From the NCBI RefSeq assembly GCF_000426745.1, contig NZ_AUFY01000008.1:1-64000 (forward strand): a stretch of 64,000 nt of DNA. The letters run 5' to 3'. The notes beneath the pieces were generated by a model, which worked only from the letters and a program-made list of their open reading frames with translations, had not been told where the DNA came from and ran no database searches. This stretch comes from Veillonella montpellierensis DSM 17217. Its GTDB lineage: Bacteria; Bacillota; Negativicutes; Veillonellales; Veillonellaceae. Numbering within the stretch: the first letter of the stretch is position 1; the number at the start of each line of letters is the position of its first letter. Positions 22,470 through 32,266 of this stretch are shown here, piece after piece. Both the position numbers and the translations under genes were made by a program.

Positions 22470-23525
22470 TTACTTCCCACCTTCACCAAAAACGCCACCA
22501 CGAATTAATACGGCCATAACATAGTGTTCGTCTTCTTCGCAAGATAAAGGTTCATTTTGGGAATATTTTTTAAATAAATCATAAAAGTTTATATTTTTTT
22601 CTTCTCTATATGTATAACTTAATGGTGTAACCGCCCCAAATGGTTCAATAGCAATTGGATATTCGCTAGTGCCTTCTACATATGCAGGATACCACGTGTC
22701 AATGGTTCGAATCGCATTATTAAGCTTTTGCGAGTGCATCGCCGCAATCTGATTGACTTGATATAAAACTTTACTTTTAGGATTATTTTTACCAGAAGAT
22801 CGTTCCTTATTTAATATCATTTCTTCACTAGGGTATACTTCTTGTCCCATCCCTACTAGGGCATGAGCCGTCACTTGTAACAATAAATACTTTTGATCCT
22901 TGCATACACTGGTTTCTCCTAAGAAGACTTCCGCTATATAGTGTGCCAATTCTTCTACCTGTTTATCCGTTCTATCAAAATCTTTGATGTTATACTCATA
23001 CGCATTGAATGTCCAAGTTTTATCTCCTTCTGGCAATTTTGCAGTAACTATCACTTCAATCTTTTCTGCTCCCACTCGATTACGCCATAAAAATCGTCCA
23101 TTCGCAATATTAAGAGCATATCGTTTAGCTAATTCAGTATAGCCATATTTTTCTGCATACGCATCGCCCATGGCTAATATTTTTTCATAGCGATCTAACA
23201 AACTACATGCTGTTGGTTTATGAACACCCGATAAGAATTTAAGGGAAAATTCTACAGTTAATGTATCTTGCTGTAACAGTAGTGATGCAAAATCAACTGC
23301 TTGTAAGTTAGCTGTTCCTAAATCTTCTTGCGATTTTGATGAATTCTTACTTTCACTTAGTGATACATAATGAGATTTAGTACCTCTCACAGATTTTTCT
23401 ACGACAGGAATCGGCTCACGCTGTGTATGCCGTTCATCCCACGTGGTACCATACATATACCCATCTGATGCTACAATCTTCTTTGCAAATGCTAATACTG
23501 CTAATTTCTCCGCCTTGTTTGCCAT
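22470..23525 (-). CDS. csy3: Type I-F Cascade backbone protein Csy3 (Cas7f)
   Basis: Csy3 forms the six-subunit backbone that coats the crRNA spacer in the I-F surveillance complex. It has 351 residues, close to the family norm of about 340. Typical pieces are the N-terminal LAFAKKIVASDGYMYGTTW, NIANGRFLWRNRVGAEKIEV and the later VGMGQEVYPSEE. The ATG is preceded by GGAG. It starts 2 bp after csy2 and is followed immediately by csy4. Confidence 0.93.
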   Translation of the reverse strand: MANKAEKLAVLAFAKKIVASDGYMYGTTWDERHTQREPIPVVEKSVRGTKSHYVSLSESKNSSKSQEDLGTANLQAVDFASLLLQQDTLTVEFSLKFLSGVHKPTACSLLDRYEKILAMGDAYAEKYGYTELAKRYALNIANGRFLWRNRVGAEKIEVIVTAKLPEGDKTWTFNAYEYNIKDFDRTDKQVEELAHYIAEVFLGETSVCKDQKYLLLQVTAHALVGMGQEVYPSEEMILNKERSSGKNNPKSKVLYQVNQIAAMHSQKLNNAIRTIDTWYPAYVEGTSEYPIAIEPFGAVTPLSYTYREEKNINFYDLFKKYSQNEPLSCEEDEHYVMAVLIRGGVFGEGGK

Positions 23526-23527
23526 AA

Positions 23528-24478
23528 TTATTCTCCTTCTACTCTACTAGTATTTCGACATACATAAAAACTATTACTATCATCATACGCATAGTGCCAA
23601 AAAATAGCGTCCATATCATAAATATGATGTAACATCTTGAATTCAGCTAAGGTGATAGCGGGTTCAACAAATCGATGTAATGTGGTAGGATCTCGTTGAT
23701 TTTTTACATGTTCTAATGACGTTACTCCTTTAAAACCTACCATGATAGGAATAAGCCAGCCCGGTAAGGCCTTTTTTTTATTCCACCGTTGTACATGCCC
23801 CTTGTCATCTTTCTCCGCTTCAACTGTAACCGCTAAACACGCCAATAACGTATCCAATGAAGATGCGTCATCAGGCATATCGGTAGCCATGTTATCCTTA
23901 CATGCATCCATTAATACATCATGACGATCCAATATTACATACCCCGGCATAAGTAATCGTTTAATCTGCTGCCACACATCCTCTTTCCCATATAATAATA
24001 AAGACTGTATCCGCCTTCTTTCTCCACCGCCGTGCCTGTGTAATTCGAGACCAAATCGAATAATATTACCACCGGCTAATGTAATCGTCGGCATCATATA
24101 CGCAACGGCCTCTTCAAGTTCTTCTTTACTATCGTTCGTAACCCCTGACACTTCAACAACTAATGATACATCTAAATGAATGCGTCCTTCTTCAATAAAT
24201 GACGGTCTACCTCCATCTTTTCTCAAAGGATTCGATGTGCTTATAATTGTAGAATATAACGAATGATTCTTATACGTATGTAATCGATGATGATGACAAA
24301 TAACTGCCGTTTGCACAAACTCTATTTGTGAAAGTCCTTGTCGTTCATTAATACGTCGCTGCAAGGCATGCACGCCACCTAGCCAACTTGTCATACTAGG
24401 AAATCCAATCGTATATAAACTATTCATAGCATTGGCATTTTCAATGTGTATATGGGGAATAATAAGATACCAACTCAT
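23528..24478 (-). CDS. csy2: Type I-F Cascade protein Csy2 (Cas5f)
   Basis: Csy2 caps the 5' handle of the crRNA together with Csy1. The 316 residues contain the family opening LIIPHIHIENANAMNS, then GFPSMTSWLGGVHALQR and a later GWLIPIMVGFKGVTSLE, as seen in other Csy2 proteins. Length agrees with the family (about 320). GGAGGTGA lies upstream of the ATG. It sits between csy1 (15 bp upstream) and csy3. Confidence 0.93.
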   Translation of the reverse strand: MSWYLIIPHIHIENANAMNSLYTIGFPSMTSWLGGVHALQRRINERQGLSQIEFVQTAVICHHHRLHTYKNHSLYSTIISTSNPLRKDGGRPSFIEEGRIHLDVSLVVEVSGVTNDSKEELEEAVAYMMPTITLAGGNIIRFGLELHRHGGGERRRIQSLLLYGKEDVWQQIKRLLMPGYVILDRHDVLMDACKDNMATDMPDDASSLDTLLACLAVTVEAEKDDKGHVQRWNKKKALPGWLIPIMVGFKGVTSLEHVKNQRDPTTLHRFVEPAITLAEFKMLHHIYDMDAIFWHYAYDDSNSFYVCRNTSRVEGE

Positions 24479-24493
24479 GTGTTATGTCACCTC

Positions 24494-25660
24494 CTATCGA
24501 AATATGTTTCTCGCAATCTTTTTAATATAATTAGATTCCACGTCAGCCCATGCGTCACTACCCTCAAGTTTCATTGTTTGGTACCTTCGTTTAAACCATG
24601 AGGCGATATCGTCTACAAGTAACTCAATATCTTCATTCGTCAATTCATCCATATGGTTCGCATCAAGCCATCTTTTTTGATGTATTGGCAACTTGTTATA
24701 TATTTCCTGATCGCTCCAGCCACCTTCTTCATTTCGTATGGCATAGACATACGTAAAGAGGCTATCAATAATGACTTCTATATGATAAGTAATACCTCTA
24801 CGTATGGAGGCATTATTATACCTTGTACCTACTAACTTACCCAACTTTTCAAAGGACTTCTCTTCATGATAATAGGGCAGTACGTCTTTAAAAAAGTCAC
24901 CTTTGAGCAATTGAATATCAGACCGTTCTGATAAATTTGGGGGCGGAACGGCCGGTAATAAATAGGCTTCACCATATTCACGACTATTAACTGCACTTAT
25001 ATTCTGAGGGTTAGCTCCCCCAAATTTAACAATTGTTGTATTAAGTATGTCTCGATAAGTCTCGCCATACCTATCTGCCTTATTATCAGTTGCTTCTTTT
25101 TTTATAGCTTCCCATTCTTTTAATACCTGTTTGATCGCAAACATTTGTCCCGATGGAGGTAGGACTGTTAACAAATGGTATTCTCCCGTCGAAACAGGAA
25201 AATAAACTTGTCGAAATCGTTCATCCGTGCTATCCAACTTCTTAGCATTTTCACTACGCAGCTTCAGCGCTTGCACCTTGGTTAACACATCATCAAATGA
25301 TACACCTACAGAATTGATATCTCGCACTACGCTTTCTTCTTTATCTAAAATATTTTCTAATACTGTTTTACCATTTTCTAATACGATGTACAAAAGCTTA
25401 GAACTACCACTATAAGTAGCACTATTAGGTGCTAGATCTATTGTCCTCTTGCTACGCCGTGTCGTAACATACCCGTCAACCCCCACCACATCAGACGGAA
25501 CTAGAAAATTAATTTTAGGAATACCTGGATGAGTAAATTTTCCTACATGAGTGGCTAATATGCATTCATCAATATTAGCCACCCTCTCCTCCAACCATTC
25601 CTTATCACTTTCCCCCTTCTTACCTGTACCTTCACGAATATGATCTAATAAGATACTCAC
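24494..25660 (-). CDS. csy1: Type I-F Cascade large subunit Csy1 (Cas8f)
   Basis: Csy1 is the large subunit of the I-F complex and takes part in PAM recognition. The protein is 388 residues, somewhat shorter than the Pseudomonas form (about 430). It has the N-terminal helical region and VANIDECILATHVGKFTHPG, followed by the conserved FGGANPQNISAVNS and YLLPAVPPPNL blocks of the family. The start codon is GTG at 25658-25660, after GAGGAGGT. It lies 12 bp after the displaced cas2-3 tail, so it should be on the same transcript. Confidence 0.9.
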   Translation of the reverse strand: MSILLDHIREGTGKKGESDKEWLEERVANIDECILATHVGKFTHPGIPKINFLVPSDVVGVDGYVTTRRSKRTIDLAPNSATYSGSSKLLYIVLENGKTVLENILDKEESVVRDINSVGVSFDDVLTKVQALKLRSENAKKLDSTDERFRQVYFPVSTGEYHLLTVLPPSGQMFAIKQVLKEWEAIKKEATDNKADRYGETYRDILNTTIVKFGGANPQNISAVNSREYGEAYLLPAVPPPNLSERSDIQLLKGDFFKDVLPYYHEEKSFEKLGKLVGTRYNNASIRRGITYHIEVIIDSLFTYVYAIRNEEGGWSDQEIYNKLPIHQKRWLDANHMDELTNEDIELLVDDIASWFKRRYQTMKLEGSDAWADVESNYIKKIARNIFR

Positions 25661-25672
25661 AGTTATACCTCC

Positions 25673-26381
25673 TCACGTAGTAGATTTAAATAACCCTAAT
25701 TCATCAGAATACTGCCAAGATTGATCCTCTCCATGTTGGATCGTGATTCTGCCATACACTTTTGAAAGTTCTTGTAAATTATCTTCAGTATACTCTAATT
25801 TCTTACTTCTTAGTAGCCATAGTAAACTACTTTCATAGTCCCTAGGTAACCAAATTTTATCAGTATAGGCCTCAGGCATCGTCCATCGATGAATATGCTG
25901 ACTTTCTTCACATTTTTTATAACCTTCACCATCAAAGATGGAAAATGACACGCCGTCATGGCTATACACGGCAAACAGCTCAAGTTCTTCAACCTTCGTA
26001 TTCTTTCTAAACGTATGGATGCGTTGAGGTATCGCCGTAAGCCACCAATACTCTTCCATCCACTTATCTACGGAATTTTTATGGCGCGCCGTTGTTTCTA
26101 TACTCTTACCATTAAACTCTTCCATCACACAATGTTCTAAGTCGATGAAACGCTCCTGTGGGTGTAATACGCTAGGCTTTACAATTCTTGGTATCGCATC
26201 TATCCGCGTAGCAACAGTAGTCCCCTCTAGCAATGTTTTCATATCATGTGCATTAAGAGAATGTTCTCTACTTTCATAGCCAGGATAATTAAATACAATT
26301 GTCTTATTTCTAGTAAGACGTTCACCATGATGTCTACAATATTCAACATATCCTTTTACGTTATAGTCCAGTATATATATT
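25673..26381 (-). pseudogene. Displaced C-terminal part of Cas2-3 (out of frame)
   Basis: This stretch encodes the missing C-terminal domain of Cas2-3 in another frame. Reading from about 26380, it gives ILDYNVKGYVEYCRHHGERL, then FNYPGYESREHSLNAHDM and about 190 further residues with WWLTAIPQRIHTFRK near the middle, all expected after the helicase. The first in-frame ATG (26240-26242) has no ribosome site, so independent translation is unlikely. The join to the upstream frame lies in the AT run 26372-26381; one more AT unit would restore a single reading frame. Confidence 0.85.
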
Positions 26382-29078
26382 AGGTTTTGTAATCTCCATT
26401 TCTACATGGCGATGTCGTAACACACGTCCCGCTAACTGAATAATCGACCTGAACGTAGACGGTTCTATGATGGTCCAGTCAAAATCATGATCTCGCCCCA
26501 CCTCTTCTACAGGGGTCGCCACTAACACAAATATCACATCATTGCAACCACTATGATCTAAATGGTTTCGAAGCGTCGAATCCGTTATATCAACAGGGTC
26601 GTTTAACGCACCTTTTCGTTTTAATACGGCATCTAAATGTTTTTCTTGCATATGTCGCAACAATAATAATTGGCGACTATGGTAGGTCATAATTTTAACC
26701 GCTACCTGCGTGTATTCATAATCATATAAAGCTAGACTCAAGTCAACACAAGTACTAATATTAGCCACTCTAATCACACCAAACGAAATACGTTTTCCCG
26801 TTTTCTTGTCGATACAGTGGTGTGCCTCATGCAGTATCGGTATTTGTTTAGCAATTGTTTGGTAGTATCTCTCTCTAATCGTTTTTGTATCATCTGTTGT
26901 TTCTAAAGCGGGTATCTCTAGAATAGAACCTTTTCGAAGGGGTATTTCTTGCTGTAATTTATTAACACGGTGATCGATAAATTTAGTATGTTGTCGATGA
27001 TAACTTGTCCTTTCATCGTCTTTCACCGTGTCAATAGACGTAGAAAACTCATCGCATAAAAGCTTAGCACAGTCCTTCTTATTGCTAAAAAAGCGATTAT
27101 GCACTGCCAGCCCTGCATAGTAGGTCCTAAACATACCTTCTGCCAAGTCGGGTGGTATGGTCGCCGATGATAATAATACATTTCTTCCCAGCATACCGGC
27201 CGTATGTACTAATCGTGAAATGGCCACTAAATCATCTTGATTAAAATCATCGATTTCATCTAGCACTAAATCTGATGACAGTAAGCGCAAAAACGGTAAT
27301 ATATACCGTCCCCCTTTTTTCGTTTCCGTAGCGCCCATAATATGATCTATGGTGGTTACCAATACTGGTTTTAATAGGAATGCTTGGTTTTTACGGTTAC
27401 TATTGATTGCCTTACTTTTAAAAAATAAGTCTAAAAATTGGCTCTGCTCATCTGACATATCATATTCATACAATATGTCTTCATCCATCAATTCTTGTGG
27501 TTGCCCTTGTAAACTAGCTACATCATCATTAGCTAATAACGCCTGATGGCTATCCAATCTAGTCCCCGCTTTCACAGTATGTTGTAATTCATGTAACTCT
27601 TGTACCGCACTCGAGCCAATAAGAACTGCTAAGTCATTCACATTTAAATGAATGCGCTCTCGGTATTCATCCCCCGTCTGTAAGGTCAACGTACGCAGCC
27701 CTAAGGCTAAAATAAATCGCAATGAATCATCATTTGAAATGGCCTGCATAATTTTAGCATTTGCAAATGTTTTTCCTCGACCAGTACTCGCCATATTAAC
27801 GCCGAAAAAGCATGTCCTATCAGAAGCCTGATTTTTATACTCTTTAATCTTATCAATCACTTTATCTTGCCATCTAAATTTATTAGGCGTATCTCGTTGT
27901 TCTTTCAGTGCTTTATTGTCATAAACACGGCTCATCCCCTCAGTAAATCGTGGCAATTGATGTGCAATTTGTAAAGCTTGTTTAGAAACTCTCAATAAAT
28001 GTTCTTCTAAATATTGCTTACATGTGCCTCGCTTTCCACACGTATTAGCCCACAATGTACTGTATTGCCATCTATGTTTTGAATGTCCATCCTTGTCTAA
28101 AGATGATACGTAGTGATCGCCTAGCATTAAACATAGCCTTGTATAATATAGTAGCAATCGTATCGAAGGGGTCCCTAATTGTGACATCCACGTATGTTGA
28201 CTAATTTCATTAATAGTGCGAGCCGCCCACTTTCTAACTTGTCGTAACCACGGTCCATCCTCTAATAATATGCCTTGAGAAAAAGTAAAACATGCCTCGC
28301 CTTTATCTATCATATGTTCATCATGCGTATATCCCCAATTCGCATTAATGATGGAAATCATCGTTTCAAAGGATTCACGTATGTCATATTCAACTTCTTG
28401 TATATTTTGTATTGCTGGCAATCGATGGTGTGAAAGAATCAACCAACTTAGCATGGTCGCTACAGGCGGTAATTTAGACAGTGTTCCTCTATGAGTCCTG
28501 TTCTTTTGTAAATAATCTAATATCGCATCTTCTGTAATCGTACCTGATACCAGTTGTTCTAGCCACGGCATATCATGTTTTGTATCACCAGTACTTGCGA
28601 CAAGTGCTTCAATTAATTTGCAAGATACCCATTCATGACGATAGGGGTCACCTTGTACACTTAATTCTCGCAACTTGGTTTGAAATAAATCAGACGCCTT
28701 TCCCCAATCATGGAGTAGGCCAGCTAATGCCGATAAGCATTTAACAATCGGTAAAAATTGCCAGTCATTTTCCCATTCGGCATGGGCAATATTCTTACCA
28801 GTACTCGCTATAGATACAATACCTGATGTATTAAAGCGTTGGCGATTACCTACAATCCACAATAACTCGCTATGATTTCTCGAGCGTATCCAATGACAGG
28901 CTACCGCCGTATTTTTCGTAGCGCTCCTACGTAATAAACGTTGTACACATTCTAATCCCGCTTCAGTAATAACGGTCTTCCACGTATTATCACCAATGCG
29001 GTCAGCAAAATGATCCAATATGTTTCTAACTGTATATAGCGCCTTCTTTTCGCTTACGCTGGAAAATATGACCATCAT
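26361..29078 (-). CDS. cas3: Cas2-Cas3 fusion nuclease-helicase, truncated by frameshift
   Basis: Type I-F Cas3 carries an N-terminal Cas2 domain and acts in both adaptation and target degradation. Visible in order: Cas2 domain (1-95, TAVACHWIRSRNHSELLWIVG), HD nuclease (His123-Asp124 in LLHDWGK, LSHH at 216-218, DH at 321-322), Walker A STGRGKT (431-437), DEID (607-610), SAT (638-640) and motif VI QLAGRVLRHR (881-890). It ends at residue 905 just after motif VI; family members run to about 1050-1130. All catalytic motifs are kept, the C-terminal domain is lost. It overlaps cas1 by an ATGA. Confidence 0.92.
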   Translation of the reverse strand: MMVIFSSVSEKKALYTVRNILDHFADRIGDNTWKTVITEAGLECVQRLLRRSATKNTAVACHWIRSRNHSELLWIVGNRQRFNTSGIVSIASTGKNIAHAEWENDWQFLPIVKCLSALAGLLHDWGKASDLFQTKLRELSVQGDPYRHEWVSCKLIEALVASTGDTKHDMPWLEQLVSGTITEDAILDYLQKNRTHRGTLSKLPPVATMLSWLILSHHRLPAIQNIQEVEYDIRESFETMISIINANWGYTHDEHMIDKGEACFTFSQGILLEDGPWLRQVRKWAARTINEISQHTWMSQLGTPSIRLLLYYTRLCLMLGDHYVSSLDKDGHSKHRWQYSTLWANTCGKRGTCKQYLEEHLLRVSKQALQIAHQLPRFTEGMSRVYDNKALKEQRDTPNKFRWQDKVIDKIKEYKNQASDRTCFFGVNMASTGRGKTFANAKIMQAISNDDSLRFILALGLRTLTLQTGDEYRERIHLNVNDLAVLIGSSAVQELHELQHTVKAGTRLDSHQALLANDDVASLQGQPQELMDEDILYEYDMSDEQSQFLDLFFKSKAINSNRKNQAFLLKPVLVTTIDHIMGATETKKGGRYILPFLRLLSSDLVLDEIDDFNQDDLVAISRLVHTAGMLGRNVLLSSATIPPDLAEGMFRTYYAGLAVHNRFFSNKKDCAKLLCDEFSTSIDTVKDDERTSYHRQHTKFIDHRVNKLQQEIPLRKGSILEIPALETTDDTKTIRERYYQTIAKQIPILHEAHHCIDKKTGKRISFGVIRVANISTCVDLSLALYDYEYTQVAVKIMTYHSRQLLLLRHMQEKHLDAVLKRKGALNDPVDITDSTLRNHLDHSGCNDVIFVLVATPVEEVGRDHDFDWTIIEPSTFRSIIQLAGRVLRHRHVEMEITKPNIYTGL

Positions 29079-30028
29079 AATGTATCACCTGATTTTCCAT
29101 ACGATAAGCTACATTCCTTCACGGTAGAAAACATAAAATCTAACACATGATGTTCTGTAAATTTCTGTAAGCAATTATCTCGAAAGTCCTGTTCTCTGCG
29201 ACCTTCTCCGGCAAATATAAATGCATATGGCAATACTACGGCATCTTTAATTAAATCGGCCACATCAAACACCAAGGCTCCACGTCTTGTTTTTCCATGC
29301 ATAACAGCAAAACCATGCGGTATCCCCAATGTCCAGAGCGTACAAGCCGCTAAGCCATACGCTAAATAATTGCCATGATTTAAATAGCTATTAGTTACAT
29401 CATTGCCGTCTTGATCCCTAGAAAATCCATCTAATCCCATAGTGTTAGCCGCATATTTATATACATTTTTCGTAAATCTAGCTTCTGCCGTTAGTAAGTC
29501 AGGTATAGACGTAACAGAGGCAATATCTCTTCTAAATATCCGTAGTGCTTTACTAATATCTAAACTGTCTACATCAAAATAATCTGTGATAGTCCTATCT
29601 GCACTCCAAATTTTTTCAAAAAAATTACATCGCTGTTCCTGAAATAACTTTGCCACAGTCAATCGCTTCTCATCATTAAACCAAAACGATAGCCACCCTT
29701 GTACATACTCTGTAGGCCGATATTCATTTTGTGGTAGCAACCATTCTATATCAGTGCCTGCTAATAATGGAGTGCCTCCACCGCCACAGAATCCTACGAT
29801 AACACCCGCTTGGCACAATAATCTCATAGCCGCCTGTGTAATCGATGTTCCCGTTCCTAATAATATGGTAGTCGTATTAGCAATTGGTATATTCCAGTAT
29901 AAATTTTCCTTATGACTTTCCGTTAAATACACCACGCGCCCATCTTTTTGCATAACTCTACATTTTTCTAAATAATAAATATTTGCTCTCTTCGAATGTA
30001 ATATTGTTTTTAAATCTGATGGATTCAT
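29075..30028 (-). CDS. cas1: CRISPR integrase Cas1, type I-F
   Basis: Cas1 integrates new spacers at the leader end of the array, in I-F together with Cas2-3. The 317 residues have the I-F Cas1 opening SDLKTILHSKRANIYYLEKC, LLGTGTSITQAAMR and the metal-binding residues Glu182 (LTAEARFTK), His244 (AVMHGKTRRG) and Asp255/258 (FDVADLIKD). It is the first gene of the cas operon. The ribosome site before its ATG is weak (GGTTAG). All active-site residues appear present. Confidence 0.95.
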   Translation of the reverse strand: MNPSDLKTILHSKRANIYYLEKCRVMQKDGRVVYLTESHKENLYWNIPIANTTTILLGTGTSITQAAMRLLCQAGVIVGFCGGGGTPLLAGTDIEWLLPQNEYRPTEYVQGWLSFWFNDEKRLTVAKLFQEQRCNFFEKIWSADRTITDYFDVDSLDISKALRIFRRDIASVTSIPDLLTAEARFTKNVYKYAANTMGLDGFSRDQDGNDVTNSYLNHGNYLAYGLAACTLWTLGIPHGFAVMHGKTRRGALVFDVADLIKDAVVLPYAFIFAGEGRREQDFRDNCLQKFTEHHVLDFMFSTVKECSLSYGKSGDTL

Positions 30029-30530
30029 ATCGTCTAACCCTTATTGCCTCATCACAGTATCTCTAATTTTATAATTTCATATAGTTTCTTTTATATATTC
30101 TATACTGCACCATTAAATTCCTTCCTACAACAAGGTAAAATCATATCCCCTCATAGATACTTTCCTATTCTATAAAATGTTTCTCTTATCCTACTCTATA
30201 CCGATTGAATAGATACGTACTACCCTACAAATAGGATTCATCCATGGGTACTATATTTTGTTTTCTCCATTCTTTCACGCCAATAATAAAACTTATTCCG
30301 ATGCTCTCACAAGCCAATTATTCATAAGAACACTACGTTTCTAAAAAAAGTTACTATTTCATTCTATTCACATCTACTACATTTCATCTATCCAATAGTA
30401 TAGAAAAATTCCCGTACCTATCTGTAAAGTACCTATATAACATCTATTTAATGATGTCCCTACAATATAGATGACTATTTTTCACATTTCCTATGTGTAA
30501 CCCCGATTTACATCAGTCGTATCCGCCCCT
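30029..30530. other. Upstream region of the cas operon
   Basis: About 500 bp of AT-rich sequence between the metal permease gene and cas1. It must contain the cas promoter, since the flanking gene upstream ends at 30531, but I could not assign a convincing -35/-10 pair. No ORF or hairpin stands out. Confidence 0.5.
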
Positions 30531-31376
30531 CTAGTCTTTACGTACCACCAATCGATAAAAGGCCACTACCAAAAAGCAGAAAAACAAGCTAGCCCCCATT
30601 GTGCCCGCTAGAGATAGGTGATAGATAATCGCCACAGGCATGGCAATGGCAATGGCTATGACGATACAAAGCAAGCTAACGGCGATGCGAGCTTTCATAG
30701 TACGCGTCACAAAGCTAGCCGTCACAGCTGGTATGATTAAGAAGGCAATGAGCAACATAGCTCCAATGACTTGAAAGGAGGTAACTGCCGTAAATGATGT
30801 AATGGTCATAATACCATAGTGGACAATGGCAGGAGAAATATGAATGGATTGCGAAAATTCAGCATCAAAGCTAGCTAGGCACAGTTCTTTATAAAATACG
30901 TAAACCACCACGCTCACCACCAAGCAACTAATGGCACTCATGTAGAGTGCCTTCGCCCCTAAATCGATATCGCCCCAATAAAATCGATTGAAAGGAGCAA
31001 AAGCCAAATCTCCAAATAGCACTTTATTCGTATCAATCCCCATATGCGACGCATAGTTGGTAATTAGAATGATGGCGATACTAAATAGACAAGGAAAGAT
31101 GACTGCCGTCGCTGCATCACTAGCCATTAGCCTGGTCTGTATAAGCCATTCAATCATATATACGGTAGCTACACCCATAAGTGTAGCCGCCACGACTACA
31201 TAGGGTGAATTGAGATCGTGCCAAATCAATACGCCTATAACAATGCCTAATAAGGCACTATGACTAATGGCATCAGACACTAAGGCTAATCCTCTTACCA
31301 CTAGAAAGTTCCCAATAATAGCACAGGCCCATCCCGTAAAGAGGGCAATACAAATAATATCTACATATTCCATCAT
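30531..31376 (-). CDS. Metal (Mn/Zn-type) ABC transporter permease
   Basis: A 281-residue membrane protein of the ABC-3 permease family, with about eight transmembrane helices and the family segment LALVSDAISHSALLGIVIG near residue 30-50. It should form the membrane pore of the importer encoded by the neighbouring genes, probably as a heterodimer with the next permease. The ATGATG start overlaps the TGA of that gene. It is the last gene of the operon. The metal cannot be assigned from the permease alone. Confidence 0.88.
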   Translation of the reverse strand: MMEYVDIICIALFTGWACAIIGNFLVVRGLALVSDAISHSALLGIVIGVLIWHDLNSPYVVVAATLMGVATVYMIEWLIQTRLMASDAATAVIFPCLFSIAIILITNYASHMGIDTNKVLFGDLAFAPFNRFYWGDIDLGAKALYMSAISCLVVSVVVYVFYKELCLASFDAEFSQSIHISPAIVHYGIMTITSFTAVTSFQVIGAMLLIAFLIIPAVTASFVTRTMKARIAVSLLCIVIAIAIAMPVAIIYHLSLAGTMGASLFFCFLVVAFYRLVVRKD

Positions 31377-32266
31377 CTAATAGCCCTCCACAAAATTCCC
31401 CGTTTAGGGGCGATGAGTACGCTCACCAATACAACACAACTAATCGTCACCACGATAGCAGGTCCTGTAGGAATTGATGAATAGATGCTACTAATCCCCG
31501 TTCCTATCATAGAAGAAAAAATACCTATCATAGCACTGATGACCATCATTTGTTTGAACGTATGCGCCCATTGTCTAGCACTGATAGCGGGACCTACTAA
31601 ACAAGCACACATTAAAATAACGCCGACACTTTGTATCGCTAACAATACGCCAATCGTACTAATAAGGGCTATTGCATTTTGAATTGTCCTCACTGATAGT
31701 CCAATTGATTGAGCGTAGACCGCATCAAAAATAACAGAAACGATGTGATGCCAATACACCTTAAGCGCTATAAGTATGACCACAATGAACACACTAATCA
31801 CTACTAGGTCCGCTTTCATCAAGGCCGCTGGTTGACCAAACAATATGCGCGTTAAGCCTGATTGTTTGGCCCCCGCTTGCTGTTGCACCAACGACATTAA
31901 TACTAATCCGATACTAAAGGACCCAGATAATACGGTCGCCAGTATACTATCATAGGATACATGTGTTCTCTCCTTAATATACTGTATTAACAAAATGCCC
32001 AAGGTAGCTGTCACAAGCGCACCGATCAATTGCACCAACACAGATTTAATGGACGCTAGGTAAAAGCTGGCAACCATCCCAGGATACGCCATATGGGCAA
32101 TACCGTCGCCTAACAAACTTTCTCGCTTCGCCACTACAACACAACCGATGATGCCACATAAAAGGCCCAATAAGGATGTGCCGATCATGATCACATAGAT
32201 TGTATAATAGCGCATAACATGAGCGACAATACTACTACCGACACAAGGTATCAAAAAATTCTCCAT
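31373..32266 (-). CDS. Metal (Mn/Zn-type) ABC transporter permease
   Basis: Second ABC-3 permease, 297 residues with about eight membrane segments and the family block SLLGDGIAHMAYPGMVASFYL. I start it at the ATG 32264-32266 (MENFLIPCVG), 8 nt after GGAGA; this overlaps the end of the ATPase gene by 32 bp. The presence of two different permeases is typical of Mn/Fe/Zn importers such as Mnt, Sit and Tro systems. Confidence 0.87.
   Translation of the reverse strand: MENFLIPCVGSSIVAHVMRYYTIYVIMIGTSLLGLLCGIIGCVVVAKRESLLGDGIAHMAYPGMVASFYLASIKSVLVQLIGALVTATLGILLIQYIKERTHVSYDSILATVLSGSFSIGLVLMSLVQQQAGAKQSGLTRILFGQPAALMKADLVVISVFIVVILIALKVYWHHIVSVIFDAVYAQSIGLSVRTIQNAIALISTIGVLLAIQSVGVILMCACLVGPAISARQWAHTFKQMMVISAMIGIFSSMIGTGISSIYSSIPTGPAIVVTISCVVLVSVLIAPKRGILWRAIR

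Noticed and set aside
25673-26242. Separate 189-residue gene between cas2-3 and csy1
   Set aside because: Its content is the C-terminal domain of Cas2-3, the reading frame extends upstream of its first ATG to the frameshift point, and there is no ribosome site.
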